Part shown: one piece after another, positions 23,812-31,454 of the stretch
How positions within the stretch are numbered: position 1 is the first letter of the stretch
Layout: each line of letters begins with the position of its first letter
Source: Comamonadaceae bacterium
GTDB taxonomy: Bacteria; Pseudomonadota; Gammaproteobacteria; Burkholderiales; Burkholderiaceae_C
Length of the DNA: 55,519 nucleotides
Direction of reading: 5' to 3'
NCBI GenBank assembly: GCA_015999985.1
Contig: JAECRA010000026.1
Location: 1-55,519, forward strand
Translations under genes and position numbers: made by a program
The notes under the pieces: generated by a model
Database searches by the model: none
What the model was told of the DNA's origin: nothing
The model's input: only the letters and a program-made list of their open reading frames with translations

Positions 23812-24600
23812 ATGACCAGCAACTCTGAACCCTTATTGCTTCACCGCTGCGATGCGCGTGGCGTCCATGTGCTGACGCTCAATCAGCCCAAATCTTTTAA
23901 CGTGCTGAGCGAAGCCATGCTCGATGAGCTGCAGCGCCAGCTTGGCGTCATTGCAGCAGATGAGAAGGCCAGGGCACTGGTCATCGCTGCTGAAGGCAAA
24001 GCCTTCTGCGCCGGGCACGACCTCAAACAGATGAAAGCCAATCCACAACTGGCTTATTACCAGGGCTTGTTTGCCAAATGCAGCAAGATGATGCTTTCCA
24101 TTGCAAAGCTGCCCGTTCCTGTCATCGCACGGGTCCAGGGCTTGGCCACTGCAGCGGGTTGTCAACTGGTTGCGCAATGCGATTTGGCGGTGGCAACTGA
24201 TACCGCCAGCTTCGGGGTCAACGGCATTGACGTCGGCCTTTTCTGCGCCACGCCAAGCGTCCCTCTGGTGCGCAATGTTCCGGCCAAGAAAGCCATGGAA
24301 ATGCTACTGACCGGCGGCTTCATTGCTGCCCAAGAAGCGCTTGAGCAGGGCTTGGTGAACAAGGTTGTTCCGGTGGGGGAACTGGACACTGCAGTCAATG
24401 AACTGCTGACGGCCATCTGCGCCAAGCCTAAAGACGCCATTGCGGTCGGCAAGCAATTGTTCTGTCAGCAACGCGAACTCGGCCTGGACGCCGCATATCA
24501 ACTCGCAAGCCAGACCATGGCGTGCAACATGATGCTGGATGTGGCGCAGGAAGGCGTGCAGGCATTCATCGAGAAGAGGGAGCCTGCATGGCGTCGTTAA
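23812..24600 (+). CDS. Crotonase-family protein (ECHDC3-like), catalytic glutamates absent
   Basis: 262 residues with the crotonase fold: GKAFCAGHDLKQM holds the first oxyanion-hole segment and VQGLATAAGCQLVAQCDLAV the second. Aligned without gaps to rat crotonase, the two catalytic glutamates (Glu144, Glu164) are replaced by Gln118 and Gly138, so ordinary enoyl-CoA hydration is unlikely. The run GVNGIDVGLFCATPSVPL closely recalls vertebrate ECHDC3 and its bacterial relatives, which share these substitutions and have no settled reaction. The last 13 bases overlap the start of the MscS-type gene. Annotation pipelines would call it enoyl-CoA hydratase; I consider that unsafe. Confidence 0.88.
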   Translation: MTSNSEPLLLHRCDARGVHVLTLNQPKSFNVLSEAMLDELQRQLGVIAADEKARALVIAAEGKAFCAGHDLKQMKANPQLAYYQGLFAKCSKMMLSIAKLPVPVIARVQGLATAAGCQLVAQCDLAVATDTASFGVNGIDVGLFCATPSVPLVRNVPAKKAMEMLLTGGFIAAQEALEQGLVNKVVPVGELDTAVNELLTAICAKPKDAIAVGKQLFCQQRELGLDAAYQLASQTMACNMMLDVAQEGVQAFIEKREPAWRR

Positions 24601-26000
24601 GCCCAGAGTTGACCAACGCCTCCGGGCTGCGCATAGACGATTGGCAAGCCTGGTGGGCCAGCGTCAGCCAGCGGGGCGTTCTCATAGAGATTGCACTGAT
24701 AGCCTGCTGCGGGCTGATCGCGTGGGGACTGGCAGTGGCTGCGCGCCGCAGTTGGCCGCGTGTGTCGGACACGTCCTCCATCCTCACAGGCACACGTGCT
24801 TTTGATGGCGTCCTGTTTCCCATGCTGTGGCTGGGGTTGACTTACCTAACACGTCTGGAGCTGTCGCGGTGGCAAGCCGTGCCGTTTTTACGTGTGGCGC
24901 TCCCTGCTCTTGTGGCCCTGGTGGTCATTCGTATCGGTGTGAAAGTGCTTCAGGCCGCATTTCCTAAAGCGGAATCGGTGCGAGCGCTGGAGCGATCCAT
25001 CTCCTGGGCAGTGTGGCTGGGGGTGGTGCTCTGGGTGATCGGAGTGTTGCCCTTGTTCATGGAAGAACTGGACGGCTTGACCTGGCAGATGGGCGGCTCG
25101 AAGATTTCCGTGGCCATGCTGCTGCGCGGTGCGGTCACCGTGGGTGCCGTGGTCATGCTCGCGCTGTGGGTTTCTGCAGCTATTGAGGCCAGGCTGCTCA
25201 AGGCGGCCAGTGGCGCCAGCCTTTCCGTGCGTATTGCAATCGCCAATGCCGTTCGCGCTTTGTTGCTGTTCGTTGGCGTGTTGACGGCTTTGTCCACGGT
25301 GGGAATCAACCTGACCGCGCTTTCCGTGTTGGGCGGTGCCATCGGGGTTGGTATCGGTTTGGGCCTGCAGAAGTTGGCAGCCAACTATGTCAGCGGATTT
25401 GTGGTGCTGGCCGAGCGCGCGATTCGTATCGGTGATGTGGTGCGGGTGGACAACTATGAAGGCCAGGTGACCGACATCCGAACCCGCTATACCGTGATTC
25501 GTGCTGGCAATGGGGGCGAATCCATAGTGCCCAATGAAATGATGGTCACGCAGCGCGTTGAGAACCTTTCGCTGGCGGACAGGCGCGTTGCAAGGTCCAC
25601 AGTGGTTTCAGTGGGCTATGACAGCGACGTTGATCTGGTCATGACGTTGCTTCGTCAAGCGGCACTGTCGAGCTCTCGCGTTCTTCGCGAACCCGCGCCT
25701 TCCGTATCCCTGTCTGCCTTCGGCGCTGATGGCCTGGAATTCACGGTGGGATTCTGGGTGGATCAGCCTGAATCTGGCCAACTTGGCTTGCGTTCTGAGG
25801 TCAACCTGGCCATTTTGCGGGCTCTGCGTGCCAACAATATCGATATCCCTTACCCACACAGGGTGGTGCACACAGTGTCTGATTCCCCAGCCAAGGTTGC
25901 GGTCCAAGGGGAAAGCGATGAACCAGACGTCAAGACTGAACCGGACGCTGACGCGAACGCGACAGTAAACAACGCTCCAACCAGCAGTCCGCAAAAATAA
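24588..26000 (+). CDS. MscS-family mechanosensitive ion channel
   Basis: About 470 residues from the ATG at 24588, which has the ribosome site GAGGGAG and lies inside the end of the preceding gene; the in-frame ATG at 24522 is deep in that gene and less likely. Several N-terminal membrane helices are followed by the pore helix region (ALSVLGGAIGVGIGLGLQKLAANYVSG, rich in Gly/Ala as in MscS TM3) and the beta domain (IRIGDVVRVDNYEGQVTDI, then SIVPNEMMVTQRVENLSL). The channel opens under membrane tension to release solutes in osmotic downshock. A polar, acidic tail ends the protein. Confidence 0.92.
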   Translation: MASLSPELTNASGLRIDDWQAWWASVSQRGVLIEIALIACCGLIAWGLAVAARRSWPRVSDTSSILTGTRAFDGVLFPMLWLGLTYLTRLELSRWQAVPFLRVALPALVALVVIRIGVKVLQAAFPKAESVRALERSISWAVWLGVVLWVIGVLPLFMEELDGLTWQMGGSKISVAMLLRGAVTVGAVVMLALWVSAAIEARLLKAASGASLSVRIAIANAVRALLLFVGVLTALSTVGINLTALSVLGGAIGVGIGLGLQKLAANYVSGFVVLAERAIRIGDVVRVDNYEGQVTDIRTRYTVIRAGNGGESIVPNEMMVTQRVENLSLADRRVARSTVVSVGYDSDVDLVMTLLRQAALSSSRVLREPAPSVSLSAFGADGLEFTVGFWVDQPESGQLGLRSEVNLAILRALRANNIDIPYPHRVVHTVSDSPAKVAVQGESDEPDVKTEPDADANATVNNAPTSSPQK

Positions 26001-26004
26001 AAAA

Positions 26005-26016
26005 GAACGATCGTTC
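26005..26016. promoter_or_regulatory. Palindrome GAACGATCGTTC upstream of etfBA
   Basis: A perfect 12-base palindrome directly after the MscS-type stop codon and about 200 bases before etfB. TetR-family regulators of fatty-acid genes bind palindromes of this type, and etf genes are frequent members of such regulons. The regulator is not in the window. No clear promoter was recognised beside it. Confidence 0.4.
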
Positions 26017-26147
26017 GAATTTCGCTTAACATGTGGTCAGCAGGCTAGTTTTCCGTTTTTTGGAATGGTGGGAAGTTCTTGGAGTTGTTCCTAGATTAGT
26101 ACACCCCGCCAAAACGATCCAGGCGGTGGACTAGAATGTTTGGTTAA

Positions 26148-26187
26148 GGCCGGTAGGGCCGCCTCGTGCAGAGGCTTGAACCCGGCC
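26148..26187 (+). promoter_or_regulatory. Structured leader upstream of etfB
   Basis: GGCCGG (26148-26153) pairs with CCGGCC (26182-26187), enclosing an inner GCCTC-GTGCA-GAGGC hairpin (26161-26175). The structure ends 32 bases before the etfB ATG and leaves the ribosome site (AGGAG) free. It could be a stability or regulatory element. Confidence 0.4.
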
Positions 26188-26219
26188 AAGTATTTCAAAA
26201 CCAGCAGGAGATTTCTTAA

Positions 26220-26969
26220 ATGAAAGCACTCGTCGCCGTCAAGCGCGTCGTGGACTACAACGTGAAAGTGCGTGTCAAGAATGACGGCACTGGGGTAGAC
26301 ATTGCAAACGTGAAGATGAGTATGAACCCCTTCGACGAAATTGCCGTCGAAGAGGCTGTTCGCCTGAAAGAAAAGGGCGTGGTCACAGAAATCATCGCCG
26401 TTTCGTGCGGTGATACCAAATGCCAGGAAACCCTGCGCACCGCCATGGCCATTGGCGCTGACCGCGGCATTCTGGTTGAAACCGATGCCGAACTGCAGCC
26501 ACTGGCAGTTGCCAAGCTCCTCAAGGCACTGGTCGATAAAGAACAACCCCAGCTCATCATCCTGGGCAAACAAGCCATTGATGATGACGCCAACCAGACT
26601 GGCCAGATGCTTGCAGCCTTGGCAGATCTGCCACAGGCTACTTTCGCCAGCAAGGTCGAAGTCGAAGGCGACAAAGCCAATGTCACCCGCGAGGTGGATG
26701 GCGGCCTTGAAACTATCTCCATCAGCCTGCCAGCAGTCATTACGACCGACTTGCGCCTGAACGAGCCACGCTATGTCACTTTGCCTAACATCATGAAGGC
26801 CAAGAAAAAGCAGCTCGACGTGATCAAACCAGACGAGCTGGGCGTTGATGTGGCTCCTCGCCTGAAAACCCTGAAAGTGGCTGAGCCTCCCAAGCGCGGC
26901 GCTGGCATCAAGGTGCCGGATGTCGCCACCCTGGTGGACAAGCTCCGTAACGAAGCCAAAGTGATCTGA
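26220..26969 (+). CDS. etfB: Electron transfer flavoprotein subunit beta
   Basis: 249 residues. [20 protein letters not shown] is the typical start, and [36 protein letters not shown] and the ETF-beta signature around [21 protein letters not shown] follow. With EtfA it forms the soluble FAD/AMP heterodimer that collects electrons from acyl-CoA dehydrogenases and passes them to ETF:quinone oxidoreductase. The ribosome site AGGAG precedes the ATG. It is 40 bases before etfA in one operon, and an acyl-CoA dehydrogenase gene follows after the terminator. Confidence 0.97.
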   Translation: MKALVAVKRVVDYNVKVRVKNDGTGVDIANVKMSMNPFDEIAVEEAVRLKEKGVVTEIIAVSCGDTKCQETLRTAMAIGADRGILVETDAELQPLAVAKLLKALVDKEQPQLIILGKQAIDDDANQTGQMLAALADLPQATFASKVEVEGDKANVTREVDGGLETISISLPAVITTDLRLNEPRYVTLPNIMKAKKKQLDVIKPDELGVDVAPRLKTLKVAEPPKRGAGIKVPDVATLVDKLRNEAKVI

Positions 26970-27009
26970 AGCACCTAAAGGCTCAGGCCCAACTCAAGGA
27001 TTTGAAGAC

Positions 27010-27942
27010 ATGACCACACTCGTCATCGCTGAACACGACAACGCCAGCATCAAAAGCGCCACCCTTAACACAGTTACAGCCGCAGTAGCCTGCGGAGGCG
27101 ACGTGCACGTGCTGGTGGCTGGCCACAACGCTCAAGCCGCCGCTGAAGCCGCCTCCAAGGTGGCTGGCGTAGCCAAAGTGCTCCTCGCCGATAGCGAAGC
27201 TTTTGGCCACAGCCTGGCAGAAAACGTCGCAGCCCAAGTGCTCGCCATTGCAGGCGACTACTCGCACATTCTTTTCCCAGCCACTGCCAGCGGCAAGAAC
27301 GTTGCTCCCCGCGTGGCAGCCAAGCTCGATGTCGCCCAGATCAGCGACATCATCAAGGTGGACAGTCCAGACACTTTTGAGCGCCCCATCTATGCCGGTA
27401 ACGCCATTGCCACGGTTCAAAGCGCAGACAAAGTCAAGGTGATCACCGTGCGTACCACCGGCTTCGACGCCGCAGCCGCCACGGGCGGAAGCGCATCCGT
27501 TGAAAGCGTGGCTGCCGCCGCTGACGCCGGCAAGAGCAGCTTCGTGAAAGCGGAGCTGGCCAAGAACGACCGCCCTGAACTGACCGCTGCCAAGATCGTC
27601 GTCTCCGGCGGCCGGGCACTGGGCAGTGCAGAGAAGTTCCAGGAAGTCATGACCCCCCTGGCTGACAAGCTGGGTGCTGCCATTGGCGCCAGCCGCGCAG
27701 CCGTGGACGCGGGCTACGCACCGAACGACCTGCAGGTTGGCCAGACCGGCAAAATCGTGGCTCCACAGCTGTATGTGGCAGCAGGCATCTCCGGCGCCAT
27801 TCAGCATTTGGCAGGTATGAAAGATTCCAAAGTGATCGTGGCCATCAACAAAGATGAAGAAGCCCCGATTTTCAGCGTGGCCGACTACGGTCTCGTAGCA
27901 GACTTGTTCACTGCGGTGCCTGAGCTCGAAAAGGCTCTTTGA
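27010..27942 (+). CDS. etfA: Electron transfer flavoprotein subunit alpha
   Basis: 310 residues. The N-terminal ETF domain ([18 protein letters not shown]) is followed by the C-terminal FAD-binding domain. Its signature is complete: [20 protein letters not shown], then [20 protein letters not shown]. The S-G-A-x-Q-H loop contacts FAD and the terminal [10 protein letters not shown] matches the family. Partner of EtfB. A strong intrinsic terminator follows 35 bases after the stop and closes the operon. Confidence 0.97.
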   Translation: MTTLVIAEHDNASIKSATLNTVTAAVACGGDVHVLVAGHNAQAAAEAASKVAGVAKVLLADSEAFGHSLAENVAAQVLAIAGDYSHILFPATASGKNVAPRVAAKLDVAQISDIIKVDSPDTFERPIYAGNAIATVQSADKVKVITVRTTGFDAAAATGGSASVESVAAAADAGKSSFVKAELAKNDRPELTAAKIVVSGGRALGSAEKFQEVMTPLADKLGAAIGASRAAVDAGYAPNDLQVGQTGKIVAPQLYVAAGISGAIQHLAGMKDSKVIVAINKDEEAPIFSVADYGLVADLFTAVPELEKAL

Positions 27943-27977
27943 TCCTTTAGGCCAGGATGAAACCAATCCCGGCCAAG

Positions 27978-28012
27978 CGGCGTTCAGCATTTGTGCGAAC
28001 GCCGTTTTTTTT
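27978..28012 (+). terminator. Rho-independent terminator of etfBA
   Basis: CGGCGTTC (27978-27985) pairs perfectly with GAACGCCG (27997-28004), an inner GCA/TGC pairing closes the loop, and a run of eight T follows (28005-28012). This is a textbook intrinsic terminator. Confidence 0.92.
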
Positions 28013-28085
28013 CCTGCGTTCAGGTTTGGATATGAAGAAATCGCCTCCCACGGCGATGTTTGAGAACTGAGATTACGGAGACATC

Positions 28086-29891
28086 ATGAGTTTCAAAGCT
28101 CCCGTCAAGGACATGTTGTTCAACATAGAGCATCTGGCGCGCATAGACCAGATTGCCCTGATCCCCGGTTTCGAAGATGCCGGTCTGGAGACAGCACAAG
28201 CAGTTCTTGAAGAATGTGCGCGTTTCAACGAAGGCGTGACAGCGCCGTTGAACGTGGAGGGCGATCTTGCACCGTCTTCGCTTAAAGACGGTGTGGTGAC
28301 CACCACGCCAGGCTTCAAGGAAGCTTTCAAGCAATATGCAGAAGGCGGCTGGCAAGGACTTCAGCACCCCAGTGAATATGGTGGCCAGGGCCTGCCAAAG
28401 ACCATTGGCGCGGCATGCGGCGAAATCCTGAACTCCGCCAACCTCAGTTTTGCACTGTGCCCTTTGCTGACTGATGGCGCCATTGAAGCTCTTCTCACCG
28501 CTGGCAGCGACGAGCTGAAAAGCGTCTATCTGGAAAAGCTGGTTGCAGGCCAATGGACAGGCACCATGAACCTGACCGAGCCACAGGCGGGCAGTGACCT
28601 GGCTCTGGTGCGTACCCGAGCAGAGACCAAGCCTGACGGTAGCTACAGAATCTTCGGTACCAAGATCTTCATCACCTATGGTGAGCACGACATGGCCGAG
28701 AACATCGTCCATCTGACACTCGCACGTGTGGCCGGCGCTCCTGAAGGTGTCAAAGGCATCAGCTTGTTCGTGGTGCCCAAGTTCCTGGTGACGGCCGATG
28801 GCACACCTGGCGCTCGCAACGACGTGCACTGTGTGAGCCTTGAGCACAAGATGGGCATCAAGGCCAGCCCTACGGCTGTGTTGCAGTTTGGTGATGGCAT
28901 TGGTGAAGCCGCTGAACCTGGCGCAGTGGGCTACCTGGTCGGCGAAGAAAACCGCGGCCTGGAATACATGTTCATCATGATGAACGCTGCCCGTTATGCA
29001 GTGGGCGTACAAGGTATTGCGGTGGCAGAGCGCGCTTACCAAAAAGCCGCCGCCTTTGCCAAAGAGCGGGTACAAAGCCGCCCTGTGGATGGCAGCGTCA
29101 AGGGCAGCGCCACCATCATTCACCATCCTGACGTGCGCCGCATGCTGATGACTATGCGCGCCCTGACTGAAGCCAGTCGCGCCATGGCCACGGTGGCGGC
29201 GGCCGCCTATGACGCGGCTCACCAACATCCAGACGCAGAAGTTCGGAAAGAAAACCAGACCTTCTACGAATTTCTGGTGCCGCTGGTCAAAGGCTACAGC
29301 ACAGAGATGAGCCTGGAAGCCACCAACCTGGGCGTTCAGGTGCATGGCGGCATGGGCTTTATTGAGGAAACTGGTGCCGCCCAGTACTACCGCGACGCCA
29401 AAATCCTGACCATCTACGAAGGCACCACTGCCATTCAGGCCAATGACCTCGTAGGGCGCAAGACCGCTCGTGACGGTGGCCAAACCGCTTTGAGTTTGGC
29501 CGCGCAGATTGAAGCCACAGAGAAAGAGTTGGCCGCCGGCAGCGCTGACGCACGAGCGGTGGGCAAACGGCTGGCAGCAGCGCGCCAGGCCTTCGTGGAC
29601 GTGGTGAACTTTATTGCCGCGCAAGCTAAGACCGACCCCAATGCAGCCTACGCCGGTAGCGTCCCTTACCTCATGCTGGCAGGCAATCTGGTGGCGGGCT
29701 GGCAGATGGGACGTGCCTTGCTCGTAGCTGAACAGCAATTGGCAAAAGGTCATGAAGAGGCGTTCATGCGTGCCAAGATTACGACTGCGCGTTTCTACGC
29801 TGACCACATCCTCACGCGTGCGCCGAGCCTTCGCGATGCCATCGTCGAAGGTGCGGACAGCGTGTCTGCGCTGGCGATCGACGACTTCTGA
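28086..29891 (+). CDS. Acyl-CoA dehydrogenase (long, FadE/DMAP-lyase-like type)
   Basis: 601 residues, about 200 longer than short-chain acyl-CoA dehydrogenases because of an extra C-terminal helical domain (about 470-601) seen in the AidB/DmdC-like branch. Family motifs: MNLTEPQAGSDLALVRTRAE (FAD and substrate), FGTKIFITYGEHD, QVHGGMGFIEETGAAQYYRD and ILTIYEGTTAIQANDLVGRK. The Glu of IYEGTT is the likely catalytic base. It oxidises acyl-CoA to enoyl-CoA with transfer of electrons to ETF, whose genes lie immediately upstream. A large open frame lies on the opposite strand across most of the gene and is a composition artefact. Confidence 0.93.
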   Translation: MSFKAPVKDMLFNIEHLARIDQIALIPGFEDAGLETAQAVLEECARFNEGVTAPLNVEGDLAPSSLKDGVVTTTPGFKEAFKQYAEGGWQGLQHPSEYGGQGLPKTIGAACGEILNSANLSFALCPLLTDGAIEALLTAGSDELKSVYLEKLVAGQWTGTMNLTEPQAGSDLALVRTRAETKPDGSYRIFGTKIFITYGEHDMAENIVHLTLARVAGAPEGVKGISLFVVPKFLVTADGTPGARNDVHCVSLEHKMGIKASPTAVLQFGDGIGEAAEPGAVGYLVGEENRGLEYMFIMMNAARYAVGVQGIAVAERAYQKAAAFAKERVQSRPVDGSVKGSATIIHHPDVRRMLMTMRALTEASRAMATVAAAAYDAAHQHPDAEVRKENQTFYEFLVPLVKGYSTEMSLEATNLGVQVHGGMGFIEETGAAQYYRDAKILTIYEGTTAIQANDLVGRKTARDGGQTALSLAAQIEATEKELAAGSADARAVGKRLAAARQAFVDVVNFIAAQAKTDPNAAYAGSVPYLMLAGNLVAGWQMGRALLVAEQQLAKGHEEAFMRAKITTARFYADHILTRAPSLRDAIVEGADSVSALAIDDF

Positions 29892-30094
29892 TCGGATTGG
29901 ACCTCGGGGCTCAGCGTACGCTCAGGTCGCTGGTCTCCCTGGACTCTGTGATTTCAGGGGCGTGGTGGCTTTGCCCAAGTGCATTAAGCCATGTCCACGA
30001 ACATCTTTTGACCCGGTGCTGCCGATGAAGGCTTCCTTGAGCCGGTCGAGCGAGACCAGAACTTTATTTACTTCACTACAAAAAAGGGGCTCTC

Positions 30095-31051
30095 ATGTCA
30101 AAACTTCCTCCCGTACTGGCCAAGTTGAAGTTCCCCGTGATCGGTTCTCCATTGTTCATCGTCAGCAATCCTCAGCTGGTGATTGCCCAATGTACGTCAG
30201 GTGTAGTCGGCTCCATGCCCGCGCTCAACGCCCGTCCGGCCGAACAGTTGGAGGAGTGGCTGATTGAGATCACTGAGGCTCTTGCAGCATGGGACAAGGC
30301 CAATCCGGACAATCCGGCAGCGCCCTTTGCTATCAACCAGATCGTGCACAAGAGCAATGACCGCTTGGACCATGACATGCAACTTTGCGCCAAGTACAAG
30401 GTGCCAATCATCATCACCAGCCTGGGTGCTCGTGAAGATGTGAACCAGGCTGTCCATTCTTGGGGTGGGGTGGTGATGCATGACGTGATCAACAACGTCT
30501 TTGCTCACAAAGCGATTGAAAAAGGCGCCGATGGCTTGATCGCCGTGGCAGCAGGTGCAGGCGGGCACGCCAGCGCCAAGAGTCCATTTGCCATGATCCA
30601 GGAGATCCGCCAATGGTTTGACGGCCCTCTGGCGCTTTCTGGCTCCATTGCATCAGGCGGCGCTGTTTTGGCGGCTCAGGCCATGGGTGCTGATTTTGCC
30701 TATATCGGTTCAGCCTACATTGCTACCCACGAGGCCCGCGCCGTAGATGGCTACAAGCAGATGATTTGCGAAAGCAATTCAGACGACATCGTCTACAGCA
30801 ACTTCTACACGGGTGTGCTGGGTAACTACCTCAAAGGCAGTATTCGCAATGCTGGCATGGACCCAGAAAATCTGCCACAAAGCGACCCCAGCAAAATGAA
30901 TTTCTCCGGCGGCGGTTCAGCCAAGGCCTGGAAAGATATCTGGGGTTGCGGCCAAGGCATTGGAGCCATCAAAGAAGTGGTGGGCGCTGCTGAATTGACC
31001 GCGCGCTTGAAGCGCGAATATCAAGAAGCCAAAGCTAGGCTGCTGGCGTAG
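30095..31051 (+). CDS. Nitronate monooxygenase / 2-nitropropane dioxygenase family flavoprotein
   Basis: 318 residues forming an FMN TIM barrel of the NMO family. KFPVIGSPLFIVSNPQLVIAQ begins the barrel; ITSLGAREDVNQAVHSWGG, the phosphate-binding AVAAGAGGHASAKSPFAMIQE (with the family G-G-H) and LSGSIASGGAVLAAQAMGADF follow. It may oxidise alkyl nitronates such as propionate 3-nitronate, or act on another substrate, as many members are misannotated. Ribosome site GGGG precedes the ATG after a run of six A. Neighbours suggest a lipid-catabolism setting but do not fix the substrate. Confidence 0.88.
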   Translation: MSKLPPVLAKLKFPVIGSPLFIVSNPQLVIAQCTSGVVGSMPALNARPAEQLEEWLIEITEALAAWDKANPDNPAAPFAINQIVHKSNDRLDHDMQLCAKYKVPIIITSLGAREDVNQAVHSWGGVVMHDVINNVFAHKAIEKGADGLIAVAAGAGGHASAKSPFAMIQEIRQWFDGPLALSGSIASGGAVLAAQAMGADFAYIGSAYIATHEARAVDGYKQMICESNSDDIVYSNFYTGVLGNYLKGSIRNAGMDPENLPQSDPSKMNFSGGGSAKAWKDIWGCGQGIGAIKEVVGAAELTARLKREYQEAKARLLA

Positions 31052-31137
31052 GGCCGTTTCTCTACGGCTTGTGTAGTCTTGCTAACCTCATGACGAACCC
31101 TAGATCTGTCTTGAGTACGTCGAAGCGTTGCGCGAGG

Positions 31138-31161
31138 CTTCGACAGGCTCAGACCGAACGG
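31138..31161. repeat. REP-like element (CTTCGACAGGCTCAG-CCGAACGG type)
   Basis: CTTCGACAGGCTCAG followed by ACCGAACGG belongs to a short repeat widespread between genes in many Proteobacteria. A degenerate inverted partner (TCTTGAGTACGTCGAAG, 31110-31126) precedes it, so the pair could fold into an imperfect hairpin. Confidence 0.6.
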
Positions 31162-31269
31162 TTTTTGTTAGTTCGAATGCCAATTTCCGCCTAAAAAACC
31201 ATAAGAACCTCAGCGTAGACGGGTTTTTTGCAAGGTTTAGCCTGTGCGAACTTGGCCAAGCTTTTCCTT

Positions 31270-31352
31270 CCTGGGAGCGCCAAGCTCCAGCCTGACATGG
31301 CGGCGTTTGCGGAGGTCCAGAAATTGCCAAGCTGGAGCTTGGCGCTCCCAGG
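31270..31352. repeat. Dispersed hairpin repeat, variant copy D
   Basis: Arms 31270-31291 and 31331-31352 are a perfect 22-base inverted repeat around a 39-base loop. Overlapping the right arm is the small hairpin GCCAAGC-TGGA-GCTTGGC (31326-31343). Compared with copies A and B, one stem pair has changed from G:C to A:T on both sides, and the trailing GCTCCCAGGGAATACC matches copy B closely. Confidence 0.8.
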
Positions 31353-31454
31353 GAATACCGGACTTGGCCGAATACTCAGCCCGAACGGTTTTTTCGTTTC
31401 AAGCGACGCTTCCTCTGGCATGTGCCTAAGCGGGCCATCGTTCGTCGTCCTGTG

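Larger units (their letters stand above)
31052..31454. other. 403-base intergenic stretch made of repeats
   Basis: Between convergent genes. It contains a REP-like unit CTTCGACAGGCTCAGACC plus GAACGG (31138-31161), a second CAGCCCGAACGGTTTTTT (31377-31394) and the long inverted repeat at 31270-31352. No gene is visible; the short frames on both strands are repeat sequence. Confidence 0.7.

Noticed and set aside
28020..29807. 595-codon open frame on the minus strand
   Set aside because: It lies antisense to the acyl-CoA dehydrogenase gene, which has all family motifs. The Cys/His-rich translation has no domain and results from GC-rich codon bias.
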